Assembly (NCBI GenBank): GCA_936941515.1
Contig: CAKZJI010000480.1
Location: 1 to 8,385 of the forward strand
Direction of reading: 5' to 3'
DNA length: 8,385 nt
Source of the DNA: an uncultured Propionibacteriaceae bacterium
Lineage (GTDB): Bacteria; Actinomycetota; Actinomycetes; Propionibacteriales; Propionibacteriaceae
A program made the position numbers and the translations under genes. Position 1 is the first letter of the stretch, and every line of letters starts with the position of its first letter. Below, piece after piece: positions 7,509-8,385 of this stretch. A model generated the notes under the pieces. The model did no database searches. It had not been told where the DNA came from and saw only the letters and a program-made list of their open reading frames with translations.

Positions 7509-7969
7509 CAATCACCCTTTTCCTTGAAGCCCTCCCAGCTGGAGTAATCTGGGCTGCTGTAATTCTTCTAGCCACCGGCCTTCTCAGTCTCTGGCAGGGG
7601 TGGGTTGCCTACACCGAGCCCACTCCCCGCTTCGTCCTCCACTACACTGGCTGGACCTGTCCACCCCTGGCCATGTTCTACGGCGGTATCACGTTGTTCA
7701 TCATGGGACTAGCCGGACCGATCGCAGAGATGGATGAGCTGGAAGCTGCCATACCCAAGGTCTTCCTGGGAATCATCGGCCTGACCTGGGTGTTCTGCGG
7801 AGTCACCTTCCTTCTCGGTCTCTTTTTCTGGTTCCCTCCCTTCCTCCTCCCACCGTGGTACCGCCGAGCCCGCAAAGCAGGAATCCCCCGCAACGACCCC
7901 CACGCCATGGGAGCTTTCAAAGCACTCCCAGTCGAACAACAAAAAACCACAGCAAAAAACAAAAGATGA
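7505..7969 (+). CDS. Polytopic membrane protein, immunity-like paralogue (copy 2)
   Basis: A 154-residue paralogue of the 6796-7263 product with the same layout: TM1 (about 4-30), conserved loop (32-57), TM2 (about 53-72), long hydrophobic region (about 88-119), and a basic cytoplasmic tail. Residues 93-154 differ from copy 1 at only three positions, and the 32-57 loop is identical, but TM1 and residues 58-92 are largely replaced (for example GITLFIMGLAGPIAEMDELE against GIAMLLIGLLAPVTELKELE). The DNA of the conserved blocks is also near identical, indicating recent duplication or gene conversion. Translation is coupled to the tail mini-ORF by ATGA. It is presumably an alternative or additional immunity allele without its own full toxin. 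Confidence 0.75.
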   Translation: MTITLFLEALPAGVIWAAVILLATGLLSLWQGWVAYTEPTPRFVLHYTGWTCPPLAMFYGGITLFIMGLAGPIAEMDELEAAIPKVFLGIIGLTWVFCGVTFLLGLFFWFPPFLLPPWYRRARKAGIPRNDPHAMGAFKALPVEQQKTTAKNKR

Positions 7970-7998
7970 CAACACAAAGAAAAACGACCCATTGAGGC

Positions 7999-8007
7999 TT
8001 ATCCACA
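7999..8007 (+). other. DnaA-box-like nonamer TTATCCACA (unit 2)
   Basis: The exact copy of the nonamer at 7293-7301, 706 bp downstream in the duplicated spacer. Its retention reflects the overall similarity of the spacers and is not independent evidence of function. Confidence 0.35.
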
Positions 8008-8023
8008 GCTGCTAGAAACTGGG

Positions 8024-8052
8024 TTCCGACAAGAAGATTTGCAGTTTCCGAC
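8024..8052 (+). promoter_or_regulatory. Paired TTCCGAC direct repeats, operator-like (unit 2)
   Basis: TTCCGAC at 8024-8030 and 8046-8052, again 22 bp apart. Nearby bases have changed between units (for example CACCCCCATGAATAGG against CACTCCCATGAACAAG just downstream), while this pair is unchanged. Confidence 0.35.
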
Positions 8053-8078
8053 ACTCCCATGAACAAGCCTCACTCCCC

Positions 8079-8106
8079 TTGACAAAAACCACTCAAAAAG
8101 TACTCA
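8079..8106 (+). promoter_or_regulatory. Promoter-like element upstream of tail ORF 2
   Basis: TTGACA (8079-8084), the same 16-bp spacer as unit 1, and TACTCA (8101-8106) in the -10 position, a poorer hexamer than unit 1's TATTCA. AGGAA (8106-8110) lies 5 bases before the ATG at 8116. Confidence 0.35.
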
Positions 8107-8115
8107 GGAATTACT

Positions 8116-8214
8116 ATGAGCATCCCCACAGGTGACGGCAAAAGCCTCGGAGATTCAATTGCAGATGGCGGCGAAGCCATCTGGAACATCGGCAAGAAAC
8201 TGTTCGGAGGATGA
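8116..8214 (+). CDS. Effector-tail mini-ORF 2 (32 aa)
   Basis: A 32-codon ORF starting MSIPTGDGKSLGD and ending IWNIGKKLFGG, paralogous to the 7410-7508 ORF and to effector residues 388-417. The GDGKSLGD stretch is closer to the effector's GDGKTLGD than that of mini-ORF 1. It keeps the same length, start context and ATGA junction (8211-8214) with the next membrane gene, although many internal residues differ from mini-ORF 1. Retention of an open frame despite divergence argues that it is translated. Confidence 0.62.
   Translation: MSIPTGDGKSLGDSIADGGEAIWNIGKKLFGG
8206..8210 (+). promoter_or_regulatory. GGAGG ribosome binding site for membrane gene copy 3
   Basis: GGAGG abuts ATG 8211 but lies 9 bases before the in-frame ATG 8220. 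The homology and ATGA rule favour 8211, while ribosome-site spacing favours 8220. The two starts differ by three residues. Confidence 0.45.
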
Positions 8215-8385
8215 TGAGCATGCCCCTACTGGAAGCACTTCCTACTGGAATCATCTGGGTAATGATCTTTGCAACTATCATCGGACTCCTCGGCCTCCGG
8301 GTGGGCTGGGTCGCCTACACCGAACCCACCCCAAGATTCGTCCTCCACTACACCGGCTGGACCTGCCCACCCCTGGCCATGCTCT
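8211..8385 (+). CDS. Polytopic membrane protein, immunity-like paralogue (copy 3), 3'-truncated by window edge
   Basis: The first 58 codons of a third paralogue are visible: TM1, then the conserved loop with YTEPTPR and WTCPP, ending at PPLAML as the window stops. The N-terminal part (LLEALPTGIIW) resembles copy 2 (FLEALPAGVIW), but from about 8298 the DNA follows copy 1 with only two base differences over roughly 88 bases, against about nine to copy 2. This makes it a mosaic of the other two. The start at 8211 gives the same ATGA coupling and length to LEALP as copy 2. Confidence 0.75.
   Translation, partial: MMSMPLLEALPTGIIWVMIFATIIGLLGLRVGWVAYTEPTPRFVLHYTGWTCPPLAML

Larger units (their letters stand above)
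6895..7600 (+). repeat. Tandem module repeat, unit 1 (706 bp)
   Basis: The conserved base TGGGTTGCCT at 6895 recurs at 7601 and, with one change, at 8307, giving a period of exactly 706 bp. The best-conserved part of the unit runs from 7072 to 7426 (repeated at 7778-8132, 355 bp). It covers the 3' half of the immunity-like gene, the spacer, and the first codons of the tail ORF. The segments corresponding to TM1 and residues 58-93 of the membrane protein are much less alike. Confidence 0.9.
7601..8306 (+). repeat. Tandem module repeat, unit 2 (706 bp)
   Basis: The second full period of the array. It contains most of membrane gene copy 2, the spacer (7970-8115) with the same DnaA-box-like nonamer, TTCCGAC pair and TTGACA element, tail ORF 2, and the 5' end of copy 3. 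A third unit begins at 8307 and runs off the window. Confidence 0.9.

Noticed and set aside
6895..8385. CRISPR or transposon explanation for the repeats
   Set aside because: The period is 706 bp and contains coding genes. There are no short palindromic repeats with unique spacers, no transposase, and no terminal inverted repeats.

Overview
The window is a GC-rich, almost wholly plus-strand stretch typical of Actinomycetota. It encodes a three-ATPase EccC in one chain, ESX-style helical proteins, and abundant GTG/ATG starts with ATGA stop-start overlaps. The exact genus cannot be read from the sequence; a Propionibacteriales-type host is only a guess. The locus is a type VII secretion (T7SS/ESX) region with what looks like an effector-immunity cassette and a tandem array of extra immunity modules.

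Bases 1-3871 hold most of an EccC-type FtsK/SpoIIIE motor ATPase. The reading frame is already open at base 2, so the true start lies upstream and the N-terminal end is missing. After 62 bases comes a roughly 415-residue two-domain protein (3934-5182). It has a compact beta-rich N-terminal domain resembling LpqN/DUF1795 and an EspG-like C-terminal half. The two halves lie in different frames, split at a run of six C (4043-4048), so the gene is frameshifted here by mutation, sequencing error, phase variation or recoding.

Bases 5190-6799 hold a small alpha-helical ESX-like partner (119 aa) that overlaps a 417-aa putative effector by ATGA. The effector has WXG-like helical motifs and a coiled coil in its N-terminal half, a Trp-rich middle, and a C-terminal glycine-zipper hydrophobic segment followed by an amphipathic tail. 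It overlaps by ATGA a 155-aa polytopic membrane protein, the presumed immunity protein.

From there to the window end runs a tandem array with a period of exactly 706 bp. Each unit repeats only the effector's last ~28 codons as a free-standing 32-codon ORF (missed by normal gene calling) plus a paralogous immunity-like membrane gene, again joined by ATGA. Two complete immunity genes and the start of a third are visible, and the array continues beyond the window. The copies are mosaics of nearly invariant and strongly diverged blocks, as expected for immunity genes diversified by recombination. The ~146-bp spacers are conserved and carry a TTGACA promoter-like element, a pair of TTCCGAC repeats 22 bp apart, and a perfect DnaA-box-like nonamer.

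Working model (inference): EccC powers export. The small helical protein and perhaps the two-domain protein act as partner or chaperone of the glycine-zipper effector, which is predicted to attack membranes. The membrane proteins protect the producer and its kin, and the array stocks alternative immunity alleles.
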